64,000 nucleotides of DNA from Manduca sexta (taxonomy: Eukaryota; Arthropoda; Insecta; Lepidoptera; Sphingidae): the NCBI RefSeq assembly GCF_014839805.1, contig NC_051123.1, positions 1,098,727 to 1,162,726 of the forward strand, given 5' to 3'. A program made the position numbers and the translations under genes. The first letter of the stretch is position 1; every line of letters starts with the position of its first letter. Positions 20,923-32,900 of this stretch are shown here, in pieces. The notes beneath the pieces were generated by a model that searched no databases, had not been told where the DNA came from, and was given only the letters and a program-made list of their open reading frames with translations.

Positions 20923-23900
20923 CTAAAAAAAAACAGCATTCTTAATTAAAATTTTGTCAAAATCACTTCCAGACGTGCAATTTACGGCTTTGTGTTAATA
21001 ATTAATTTTGGATAGGTCGTGAAATTGGATCAATCAGGTCGTAGTTTATTTGATATTGATTAGTCATTTATATCGTATTGGTCGGTTGGTTGGTGGTATC
21101 CTTATCCAAGTATTGCTGTTAAATAAGTGGTAGATTTTTTCAGTACATGAAAATTCATTCAGTCCCTACCATGATAATAATAAATGAATGAATAATGTCG
21201 TTGTAGGATTTATAAAAGTCTTATTGGCAGTCCGCCAAGCGACATGGAAGTACGGTTATTAGTGACGTAGTATGGTTTCTTATTGTCCGGGGCGGACGTA
21301 ACTTTGTTATCCCAAGGAATCGAGGGAAGCAAGTAGAAGTCATGTGCGTTCCCTCTAGCTACTGGTACATGCGACATTTTTTAAATTATCGCTTGAACGG
21401 TGAAGGAAAACGTCGTGAGGAAACCTGCATACCTTAGAAGTTCCTAATAAGAATTTTGAGTGTACGTGAAGTCTGCCAACCTACATTAGGCCAGCGTGGT
21501 GGACTAAGGCCTAATCCCTCTCAGTAGTAGAGGAGGCCCGTGCTCAGCAGTGGGACAGCATATATAGGGCTGATATTATTATTATTATTATTATATATGC
21601 GACGGATATCATTCAAAATGTATACTATGTTATAAGCAGAATAGTGACAAGTATTTCTCATCACACCCTAACCGTCTCTCAGTAACAGAAGAGGCCCGTG
21701 TTCAGCAGTTGGACAGTATATAATACAGGGGTGTTAAAGACTAGTATAGAGGAGTCCACTCACTTCTGATCATCCGGGAAGTACAGGAGCGCCAGCAGGC
21801 TGGGCTCGGTGAAGGCGGACTCGGCGGCTGTGCGCGCGGCCTGCGCGGCGGCGTGCGCGCGCACCACGTCCCGCGCGCACAGCGCTGCGCCCGCGCCGAT
21901 GTGACTCACCGCCGCTGTTATGGACGCGCCCACCGAGTCGTTGATTACTATGTTCGATATTTCACCTGGAATGTGTTACAGATGCGTTTAGTTATAAATG
22001 GTATAAATGTACATGTTTCAGTAGATTTTTACATCATAATCCTTTATGTGAAAATAATATCTACACCTGTATTAAAATATAATATTTTGAGTACATTTCT
22101 ACGACAAAATTTAAACAAGAACGCATGTACAACGAATCATTTTTCTTCAGATATTAATAGTTTTAACTAAACAAAATTTCGGTATCCCGTAGCCTACATC
22201 CAAAAAACATTTTACTGTAGTTTTCAAAACAATTCCCCTACAAAAGTATGTCACGTTACGCGATCAGCTTTTATATATTCAATTTCAAAGAAGCCGGTAT
22301 AATTGTGTCGACTGACGAGAGTTAATATCTTTCGTCAGTCGACACTCTATCCTTTACTTATCATCACATACACTGAGGTCACTTTATGGTGACTCCAAAA
22401 ATAAAAGATCTGTCATATTTATAACAATAAGAAACCTCACCCAACAACTGTGCCAGCGACTGTAGCGTCCTCTCGGCGGAGGTGAGCTGCTCGAGGGTCC
22501 TGATGCGGAGCAGACTGTCGATCTCCCAGCGGCGCGGGATCACAGACCGCAGCGGTTCCAAGTAAGCGCCCTCTATGAAATCCTGCAAAAATTACATTTT
22601 TTTTTATGCCAAGTTTCTTCCTCATCATAATTTCGCTGGTTCACCATCACAAAGTTCTATTTTAATTTTTATGGATGTTTAAAAAAATGATTAAAATTTT
22701 CATGTTGGTAAACATTAAAGGATAAATATGGTTTCCCCTCTCTTTCGGATTTATTGAAATATTCACTGAAAATTATTTATAATCAAGTGAAATAAAGAAC
22801 ATAGAGCCTTGTCACAGTGAGCCGTCGGTTTAATAAAGTGCCATCTCACCGGTTCGATCATCCCCAACAGCTTCCGGAGCTGCGACACGAAGGCGCCCAT
22901 GACTTGCGTGACGTCGGGCCGGAACACGCGCCGCTCGGCGCAGGCGGCGGCGGGCGGGCTCGCCAGCACCACGCCGCCCCACTTCGGCGACATGAACGCT
23001 TGCACCGGCGTCGTCAGGGGCTTGTCTGACAACAATATACATTGGTGTATTTTTCTTTTTTTTAGGATCCAAGCATTGCTCTTGACTGTACAGCTTACGC
23101 CCTCCACACCGGCGGAGATGGAAACAGAGGGAGAAAGTTCGTTCGTGCGAAAGTGATACAAAAGGTCACGACCGATATGGAGGAATAACGACGCAAAGAG
23201 AGAGATTTTTATTTCGGGCTTTAACGTCGGTCGAAGTAGTGACATATATTTGATCCATTGATATTTAAATCACAAGCCTATAACCATGATAAAATTACGT
23301 GTACGTTCACAGAGTAGCGACGTCGCTATCTGCATTGTTTTCGGTCGGACATTCTTCCTATTCTTCTATCTGTCTCACTCGCTCCTCTTTGCCGCTCATG
23401 TTCGGTACAGCAGCAGCGACAGCCGGTCCTGCCGCACCGCGTAGTGTCTGTTGTCTCACCGTCGTGTGTGTATATGACGAGCGGCGCGGCGTGGCAGGGC
23501 GTGAGGTAGAGCGCGAGGTTGAGCGCGGGCACGTCGGACACGTGCGTGGCGGCGCGCTCCTCCAGCCGCGTCAGCAGCAGCGACAGCCGGTCCTGCCGCA
23601 CCGCGTAGTGTCTGTTGTCTCACCGTCGTGTGTGTATATGACGAGCGGCGCGGCGTGGCAGGGCGTGAGGTAGAGCGCGAGGTTGAGCGCGGGCACGTCG
23701 GACACGTGCGTGGCGGCGCGCTCCTCCAGCCGCGTCAGCAGCAGCGACAGCCGGTCCTGCCGCACCGCGTAGTGTCTGTTGTCTCACCGTCGTGTGTGTA
23801 TATGACGAGCGGCGCGGCGTGGCAGGGCGTGAGGTAGAGCGCGAGGTTGAGCGCGGGCACGTCGGACACGTGCGTGGCGGCGCGCTCCTCCAGCCGCGTC

Positions 23901-26900
23901 AGCAGCAGCGACAGCCGGTCCTGCCGCACCGCGTAGTGTCTGTTGTCTCACCGTCGTGTGTGTATATGACGAGCGGCGCGGCGTGGCAGGGCGTGAGGTA
24001 GAGCGCGAGGTTGAGCGCGGGCACGTCGGACACGTGCGTGGCGGCGCGCTCCTCCAGCCGCGTCAGCAGCAGCGACAGCCGGTCCTGCCGCACCGCGTAG
24101 TGTCTGTTGTCTCACCGTCGTGTGTGTATATGACGAGCGGCGCGGCGTGGCAGGGCGTGAGGTAGAGCGCGAGGTTGAGCGCGGGCACGTCGGACACGTG
24201 CGTGGCGGCGCGCTCCTCCAGCCGCGTCAGCAGCAGCGACAGCCGGTCCTGCCGCACCGCGTAGTGTCTGTTGTCTCACCGTCGTGTGTGTATATGACGA
24301 GCGGCGCGGCGTGGCAGGGCGTGAGGTAGAGCGCGAGGTTGAGCGCGGGCACGTCGGACACGTGCGTGGCGGCGCGCTCCTCCAGCCGCGTCAGCAGCAG
24401 CGACAGCCGGTCCTGCCGCACCGCGTAGTGTCTGTTGTCTCACCGTCGTGTGTGTATATGACGAGCGGCGCGGCGTGGCAGGGCGTGAGGTAGAGCGCGA
24501 GGTTGAGCGCGGGCACGTCGGACACGTGCGTGGCGGCGCGCTCCTCCAGCCGCGTCAGCAGCAGCGACAGCCGGTCCTGCCGCACCGCGTAGTGTCTGTT
24601 GTCTCACCGTCGTGTGTGTATATGACGAGCGGCGCGGCGTGGCAGGGCGTGAGGTAGAGCGCGAGGTTGAGCGCGGGCACGTCGGACACGTGCGTGGCGG
24701 CGCGCTCCTCCAGCCGCGTCAGCAGCAGCGACAGCCGGTCCTGCCGCACCGCGTAGTGTCTGTTGTCTCACCGTCGTGTGTGTATATGACGAGCGGCGCG
24801 GCGTGGCAGGGCGTGAGGTAGAGCGCGAGGTTGAGCGCGGGCACGTCGGACACGTGCGTGGCGGCGCGCTCCTCCAGCCGCGTCAGCAGCAGCGACAGCC
24901 GGTCCTGCCGCACCGCGTAGTGTCTGTTGTCTCACCGTCGTGTGTGTATATGACGAGCGGCGCGGCGTGGCAGGGCGTGAGGTAGAGCGCGAGGTTGAGC
25001 GCGGGCACGTCGGACACGTGCGTGGCGGCGCGCTCCTCCAGCCGCGTCAGCAGCAGCGACAGCCGGTCCTGCCGCACCGCGTAGTGTCTGTTGTCTCACC
25101 GTCGTGTGTGTATATGACGAGCGGCGCGGCGTGGCAGGGCGTGAGGTAGAGCGCGAGGTTGAGCGCGGGCACGTCGGACACGTGCGTGGCGGCGCGCTCC
25201 TCCAGCCGCGTCAGCAGCAGCGACAGCCGGTCCTGCCGCACCGCGTAGTGTCTGTTGTCTCACCGTCGTGTGTGTATATGACGAGCGGCGCGGCGTGGCA
25301 GGGCGTGAGGTAGAGCGCGAGGTTGAGCGCGGGCACGTCGGACACGTGCGTGGCGGCGCGCTCCTCCAGCCGCGTCAGCAGCAGCGACAGCCGGTCCTGC
25401 CGCACCGCGTAGTGTCTGTTGTCTCACCGTCGTGTGTGTATATGACGAGCGGCGCGGCGTGGCAGGGCGTGAGGTAGAGCGCGAGGTTGAGCGCGGGCAC
25501 GTCGGACACGTGCGTGGCGGCGCGCTCCTCCAGCCGCGTCAGCAGCAGCGACAGCCGGTCCTGCCGCACCGCGTAGTGTCTGTTGTCTCACCGTCGTGTG
25601 TGTATATGACGAGCGGCGCGGCGTGGCAGGGCGTGAGGTAGAGCGCGAGGTTGAGCGCGGGCACGTCGGACACGTGCGTGGCGGCGCGCTCCTCCAGCCG
25701 CGTCAGCAGCAGCGACAGCCGGTCCTGCCGCACCGCGTAGTGTCTGTTGTCTCACCGTCGTGTGTGTATATGACGAGCGGCGCGGCGTGGCAGGGCGTGA
25801 GGTAGAGCGCGAGGTTGAGCGCGGGCACGTCGGACACGTGCGTGGCGGCGCGCTCCTCCAGCCGCGTCAGCAGCAGCGACAGCCGGTCCTGCCGCACCGC
25901 GTAGTGCCGACCCCAGTCGCTCTTGTCCTTTATCTGGAAACCAACGTGGAACTATGAACTACTTTTTATTCACCCCATATAATGAGATTCGCGCCCTATT
26001 ACATGGGACCTAACGTACCTAGCGAAATTTTAATGCGATACATTCGCCATCCTAAAATAGAATTCGTCAAGTACACTAGCTACAATTTCCTTCAAAACGG
26101 AACACAACAGTGAATAAACACTGCTGCTTTGGCGGTAGAAATAGACATGGCGATGGTACCAACCCCGGCGGAATCTTTCATACGAGAGACCTAACACCAG
26201 TTATGTAACTTGATCTTGACAAAAGTTAATCTCGAGGCAAGCTTTTATCTCTACCTTTTTTCTCTACATATGCAGGTTACTTTTTTTAAAGAATTTAAAT
26301 AAAAACTTGACGTTAAAAAAATATATCTTTTAATTTTTCCAGCAAATCTTTTAATTTGATAGCCATATTATAGGAGTGCGTAATGAGTACCTAGTCCGCC
26401 ATCTTAAATGATCTGCCATATTGGATTTAGAGTGAAGTAATTAAATTTTTATATTCTTCTTAGCAAACCATTTCATTTCATATTAGGGGCGTGCATAAAA
26501 AATAACTAGTTCATCATCTTGGACCGTCCGCCATATTGGATTTAGAAACACGTCTCTTACCTAACCGTGTCTTGTCATCCAAACTATATTTGTGTGTCAA
26601 ATTTAATCCTTATCGGTTGAGAAAAACTACATTAAAATTCATTTGCTAAATTAGGCCCAAACCTACATACAAATAAGTTAAATAAAAGCTCGTCAAAAAG
26701 TGCAACATTATAAGACATAATAACGAACTGCGAACCTAATACAGTATCACTGCAAATTAAATCAGTCTAGGAACCAAAACATGCTTATATCTGAATGTAG
26801 ACCTACCTCTTTAGCTTGGAAGTCGAAGTTCAGCAGATAAAGCCACTGGGACTTGAGCGTAAAGTTGTGCAGCACGCTCAACTCGTCCACGAACGAGCCG

Positions 26901-29900
26901 ATGTAATCTGGAACGAGAATATTCGTGTTTAAAGATCTGGTGTGACGAGTGCCGTAATTGGACTTTAAAGGGAAATTATTTGAATGTGGCTTCTTACATG
27001 AAAAATCTTTACCTTCCTATATTTATAGTATAAATTTTTCCGACAAAAAACTTTGTAAATTTTAGCAAAATTTTGGGGTCTCTTGAATTTGGGATCCGTG
27101 ATATTTTTCCCGTAATTTTATCTGTGACTTCTTCGATACCCACTGTCAAGTTGGATGTAAAAGAGGGGGGGGGGGGATAGGGACGAAACTGGATTTGTTA
27201 TATTATACAAAGAGCATCAAATTAATTGTTATGTAAGCAATGTTAAGTGTTATATTATATTACATCATAAATCACTTCAGGATCCTTACCGTCCAGAGCC
27301 TCAGCGGCAGCGAACTCGACCTGCATCTGGTCAGGCTTGGGATGCACCACGGACAGCACCACGTGGTAGGAATCTGCTGGCGGGAAGCGAGTGCGTCGCG
27401 CTGTGTCGGCCGTGTCCGACCGCGCGCCCACCAGCGTGCTAGTCTGGTACACCCAGCGTTTCAGCGCTTGGACTATTGTGGGAGCGGCTAGGAAAAACAA
27501 AAAATCGAATGCATCTTTGTTAAATTGACCGCCGTGAGTTGATATAATAATTAAATTGTTGTATCTATGAACAAATAATTAAAATTCAATACGATTGTGT
27601 TAAAAAACATAAATGTACAAAGAATGGATTTGGCATTACACCCCATTCCTGAAGTCTCTGATTTATACCCCGGATCGAGAAATAATGTTTTTTTTTTTCT
27701 CATATCAACCCGAAGTCCGAAATCATACTCTGTAAATAAGGTATTAATAAATTCACCTCCTACTTGGGAACCAAATGTACTTCGAATGTAAATTACAGTT
27801 CTACCCACCTCTACAGAGATAACCAGATGCTTTATATGTATCAAATAGTACACCGACTCAACGTTCAACCAACCTTTACCATCCCTGAAGAACATGACCC
27901 GCTCAGCGCCGAGCCAAACATCCTGGAACAGTGGCTTCCTCTGCACCAGATGAAACGTATTATGTCTGGTCAGGTCCACACTCTTGGCCACCTCCTCTAG
28001 GGCTTCGTGCTCGTCCGCCACGGAGGTCAGGGTCCGTTGGAGGTCGGCTGGTGTGCGCTGTTTATTTATCTTCAGCTTTATTATGTCTGTAATGTAGTTG
28101 TATTTTTGATTAGATGTCTATCAAGTTTTATCTTTGTGGGATACAATGTATGAACGTATTACATTTGATAGTATAGTGTGATTTATTGTTATTAGTCTGT
28201 TATTTATTAGTATTACAATATCTATGACTAGGAAATCGAATTATACACTACTTAGTCACTGTAAAATTACTTTTGTTGCAGAATTAATCATATCGAAGTA
28301 TAACGCCAAGTAACTAATATGGTAACTAATGCAAAATGTCAACTGTGATCATTTGCCCTTAATCTACAAACACCAGCATCGTGTACGTCTAACAATGGCG
28401 AAGAATGAAATTTTCCAAAAGAAAACCCAACATATATGTTCCAAAAATATGCATACATGTCTGCAAGTCGTTCTATTGATAACTAGATGTTAGATAAATT
28501 ACAAAAGGGAAGTCGATAGTAATCGGGTTATATGGACCTTCGCTACTGTTGTCTAAAAGCATTTTCAATTCAATCTTCGATACGCATCGAGAGACGTGCA
28601 CTAATTTCATCATCAACCAAAAATCTGATTTCTAAGTGATAGAAGAGATTTTTTGAATTTACTTTTACTACATAAGATTATGAATGCCCCTTACTTCCTT
28701 AATAAGTTTTTATTAAAGGGACCACATAGACCACCTTGAAAACTAACTGCTTGTATCTAGAGTTACAATTACATAAGATTACATACTGTTACTATATATG
28801 TACATGTGTGGATTTAAATTGAATTGTAAACTCCGTTAGCAGTCCGTTAATAATTATAAATAAATAAACATACCAGAATCAGCAAAGGCCTTTTCGATTT
28901 CGTCAATGACTACCGCGGCGGTGGCATCGTCGTCGGCCAGGACAGTGAGCTCAGTCGTGATGGAGTGCTTCAGGGGCTCGAAGGCGCTAATCTTGTCGTA
29001 CGGGAGAGCTACTCTGGAATCGAATAAATACCCTTGCTATATCGTTTTGATCCCTCGTTTCTTTGGTTCTGTTTACTCGTCCTGCCAAGCTGCAGTGTTC
29101 AGCTCTCTTGTATTGTAGTATAGGTATAGCCAGTGCAATTAGTTTCATCGAACATCTAACATCGCGGCGTGTCGCTTGTGCTATAAAGTTGTTTAATTTT
29201 GGACTAGTTTCTGCTCAGGGCTTCGCCAGCGTGAAGGAGGTTTCCGCGTTGAAAAATAATCCCGCTTTCTATTTTCCCGAGTGGCCTATAACCTTCCAAG
29301 GGTCTTAAACTATCTCCATACCAAATTACATAAAAACCCGTTCAGTAGATTTTGTGAAAATCGATCATATACAGACAGACAGAAAAAAGGACTTTGATTT
29401 ATAATATGTATAGAATATAGATGTTGTTACTATTTATAGTCGTACCGGTAATCATAACATCAATTTCTTGTTAAAACAATTTTACCCAACGACGTGACAT
29501 TTGGCTCTCTGCCGGCATCCAGATTTTGGTGTGGAATTTTTTAATGAACGCATATGCTATAACGTTGAAATTCGGGGAGCTCATGTGGGGTTACACGAAA
29601 CTGGAAAGTTAACTCCTGTATGTTGGTTATCAGGATGTGATTTTGTTGTTATTAATAAAGCACTTGATGAAACTTAGATAAATGTATTCAAAGAGATAAA
29701 AGGGTATTGTACGTTAAAACAGTCAGAGACAAGAGAGATATAGAGAGGGGACTTAAAAATTAGTGATGTACGGTTTACTCCAACATCCTCCCTTGAACGC
29801 AAACCCATTGCAGTGGTGAAGACACGAAGCTTACAGTGGGGAAGGCCCTTAGTTAATGCATCAGCAATCATCTTGTCAGTGCATATATATTCCATTGTAA

Positions 29901-32900
29901 TTTGCCCAGCTGCGATTTTCTCTTTAATAAAATGGTATCTGACGTCTATGTGTTTGCTGCGTGCTTGATAGGCATCAGAACCTGAAATACTAATAGCACT
30001 CTGATTGTCACAGTATAAAGTTATAGGCATTTCAGAAACATTTTGATGGATGTCATTTTCAAGTTGTTGAAGCCAGAGTGCTTCCTGTGACGCTGAGGCC
30101 ATGGACATATATTCTGCTTCAGTGCTGGAAAGAGCAACTGTAGATTGTTTCTTTGAGTTCCAACTTATACATGCACCCTGAAAAACAAACAAATATCCAG
30201 TACATGATCTTCTATCTATAGTGTCATTGGCCCAATCTGCATCACAGAATCCAACAATATTGTTACTGTTCCTTTTGAAAGTTAGCTTCATATTAATTGT
30301 TCCTTTTTAGGTAGCTGAATATTCTTTTCACAGCAATCCAATGTTGCATTGTAGGATTGTTATTAAATCTGCTTGCAGAGTTAACAGCAAATGTTATATC
30401 CGGGCGAGTACCTTGTGACAAGTATAGTAGGCAACCAACAGATTCTTGATAGGGAACATTTTGCAGAATTTCATTTTCATTTTCAGCCACGGTTTCCAAT
30501 TGGAGTTCCAGCTTCAAATGGTGTTGTGACAGGTTTGCAGTTTGACATTTTAAATCTGTCTAAAATTTTCTCAATGTAAATTGATTGATCCAATGATATT
30601 TCATCTAAATTATTATTTTGTGAAATTTTAAGTCCAATACATTGCTGAGCTTTGCCAAGATCTTTCATTTTAAACTTTTCTTGTAGTTTTTCTTTTATAT
30701 ATGATGCAGATATATTATTATTAAAAAAACAAAGTATATCATCAACATACACTGCTATAAATATTATATCATGCTCATTATTAAGCCTGTAGTATATGCA
30801 AGGATCTACCATTGATCTCTTTAATCCAATCTCTAAAAGAGTGGCATTGAGCTTCTTATTCCATTGACGGCTGGCCTGTTTTAGGCCATACAGGGCTTTG
30901 TTAAGCCGACAAACTTTATTTTCTAGCTCATAACAAGGTGGTAAAGTCATGAATATTTCCTCTTCAACTTCTCCTTGAAGAAATGCTGTAACCGCATCCA
31001 TCTGATGGATTACCAGTTTGTATTTAGCTGCCAAGCCAACTAAGTATCTTATTGATGTATAGCGAACCACTGGAGCATAGACTTCATGATAATCAATGCC
31101 TTTTGTTTGTTTGAACCCCTTGATGACCAGTCTAGCTTTGTATCGCACTATGTTTCCAACATCATTTCTCTTTGTTTTATAGACCCATTTACATGGAATT
31201 AACTTTTTGCCTGGAGGTAAGTCTACTACAGTCCAGGTATTATTTTCAATTAATGACTGATATTCAGTTTCCATTGCCTTTTTCCACAAATCTGAGTCTT
31301 CACAATTTAATGCTTCAATATGACTTTGTGGCTCATTATCCAGGAGACTCATAGTAGACTCTGAGTTTAAACATAAAAATGAATTTAGTTCAGAATTATT
31401 AGTGGTTGTAACATCATTTTCATTATTTATATTTTGTTGTCGGTTTAGTCTGGGTCTTAAATTCATATTAAAAATCTCTGGTGAGCTAGAGCTATCTGTA
31501 GGTATGTAGGTTTCATCATTTGGGTCTTCATATGAGCTTGAATCATGATCTGTATAGCTTGTTTCATTATTTATTTCTTCAAAGTCTGGTTCTTCTTGAA
31601 AATATGTAATGTTGGTCTCATGACTATAATTATCTCCATTTGCTTCTAGATGTTTTTTTACATTAAATTTCTTAATTTTATTTTGAGATTCATCAATATT
31701 TTGGTTGAGGCTTTCTTCTAGAAATACTGCATCTCTACTCATCATAATTTGCTTATTTTTCTCATCAATAAAACGATAACCTTTGGTGCAGTCGCTATAT
31801 CCAATGAATGTCAATTTATGTGATTTGACATCTAATTTGTGACGCTTTTCCTTTGGAATATGAACCATTGCTGGGCATCCAAATACTTTCAAATGACTAA
31901 GGTCAGGCTTATATCCAGTCCATCGCTCTTCTGGTGTTACTTGTGGCAGTGAGCGAGTCGGTGATCTATTGATGATGTATGCTGCAGTTGCTATGGCTTC
32001 TGCCCAATACTCCTTCTGTAAAGAGGCATTAAATAACATGCATTTAGCTTTTTCAACTAAAGTCCGGTTCATCCTTTCACTTACACCGTTCTGTTCAGGT
32101 GTGTATGGAGTACTTGTCTCATGCTTAATACCAAAGTGTTTTAAACATTTGTCAAACTTGTGGTTTCTATACTCTTTCCATTGTCAGTTCTGAATATTTT
32201 AATTTTGCAGTCCAATTCATTTTCAACTTTATTTTTGAATTCTATAAATTTTTCAAACACCTCTGATTTTTGTTTTAGAAAATAGACAAATACTTTTTTA
32301 GAAAAATCATCTATAAATGTTAAAAAGTACCTTGCTCCTCCAATAGACTGATTTTCCATTGGTCCACATACATCACTGTGGATAAGCTCTAATAACTTTG
32401 ATGCCCGGTATCCTTCATGCTTAAAAGGTAGTCTGGTTTGCTTTGCTTGTAAACAAGGAATGCATGTTATTTCTTTGTTCTGCTGAGACATTTTCACACC
32501 TAATGTACAATCTGGAATCTTATTTAAATCATTAAAGTTAATATGACCCAGTCTTTGATGCCATAGATACTTGTCTACAGAAATTGCCGACATTGCTTTT
32601 CCACTATGACAGGATAATAATTTATATGTATTATTCACAAGTTTTGCATTGGCCACTACATGCCCTTGCTTGTTTTTTACTGCACAGCCATTTTCATTGA
32701 ATTCTACTTGATTTCCATTAGAAATGATTTTACTCACTGACAGTAAATTTGTGGATAAGTCAGGTACATATAGAACATCATTAACCTGAATACAGTCAGG
32801 AATTCCAGTAGCTTCATTTGGTACTTGTATAGTAACTGTGCCACAGCTGTGTACACTAAGTACTTTATTATCAGCAATCCTGATGTTGTCAACAGGCGGT

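Noticed and set aside
23408..25906. CRISPR-like regular repeat spacing
   Set aside because: There are no unique spacers, units are contiguous and identical, and the setting is an insect gene exon.
23299..25957. Repeated 64-69-residue reading frames on both strands across the tandem array
   Set aside because: They are the same 164-bp unit read in phases other than PIGS, or the exon read through its donor. They are not separate genes.
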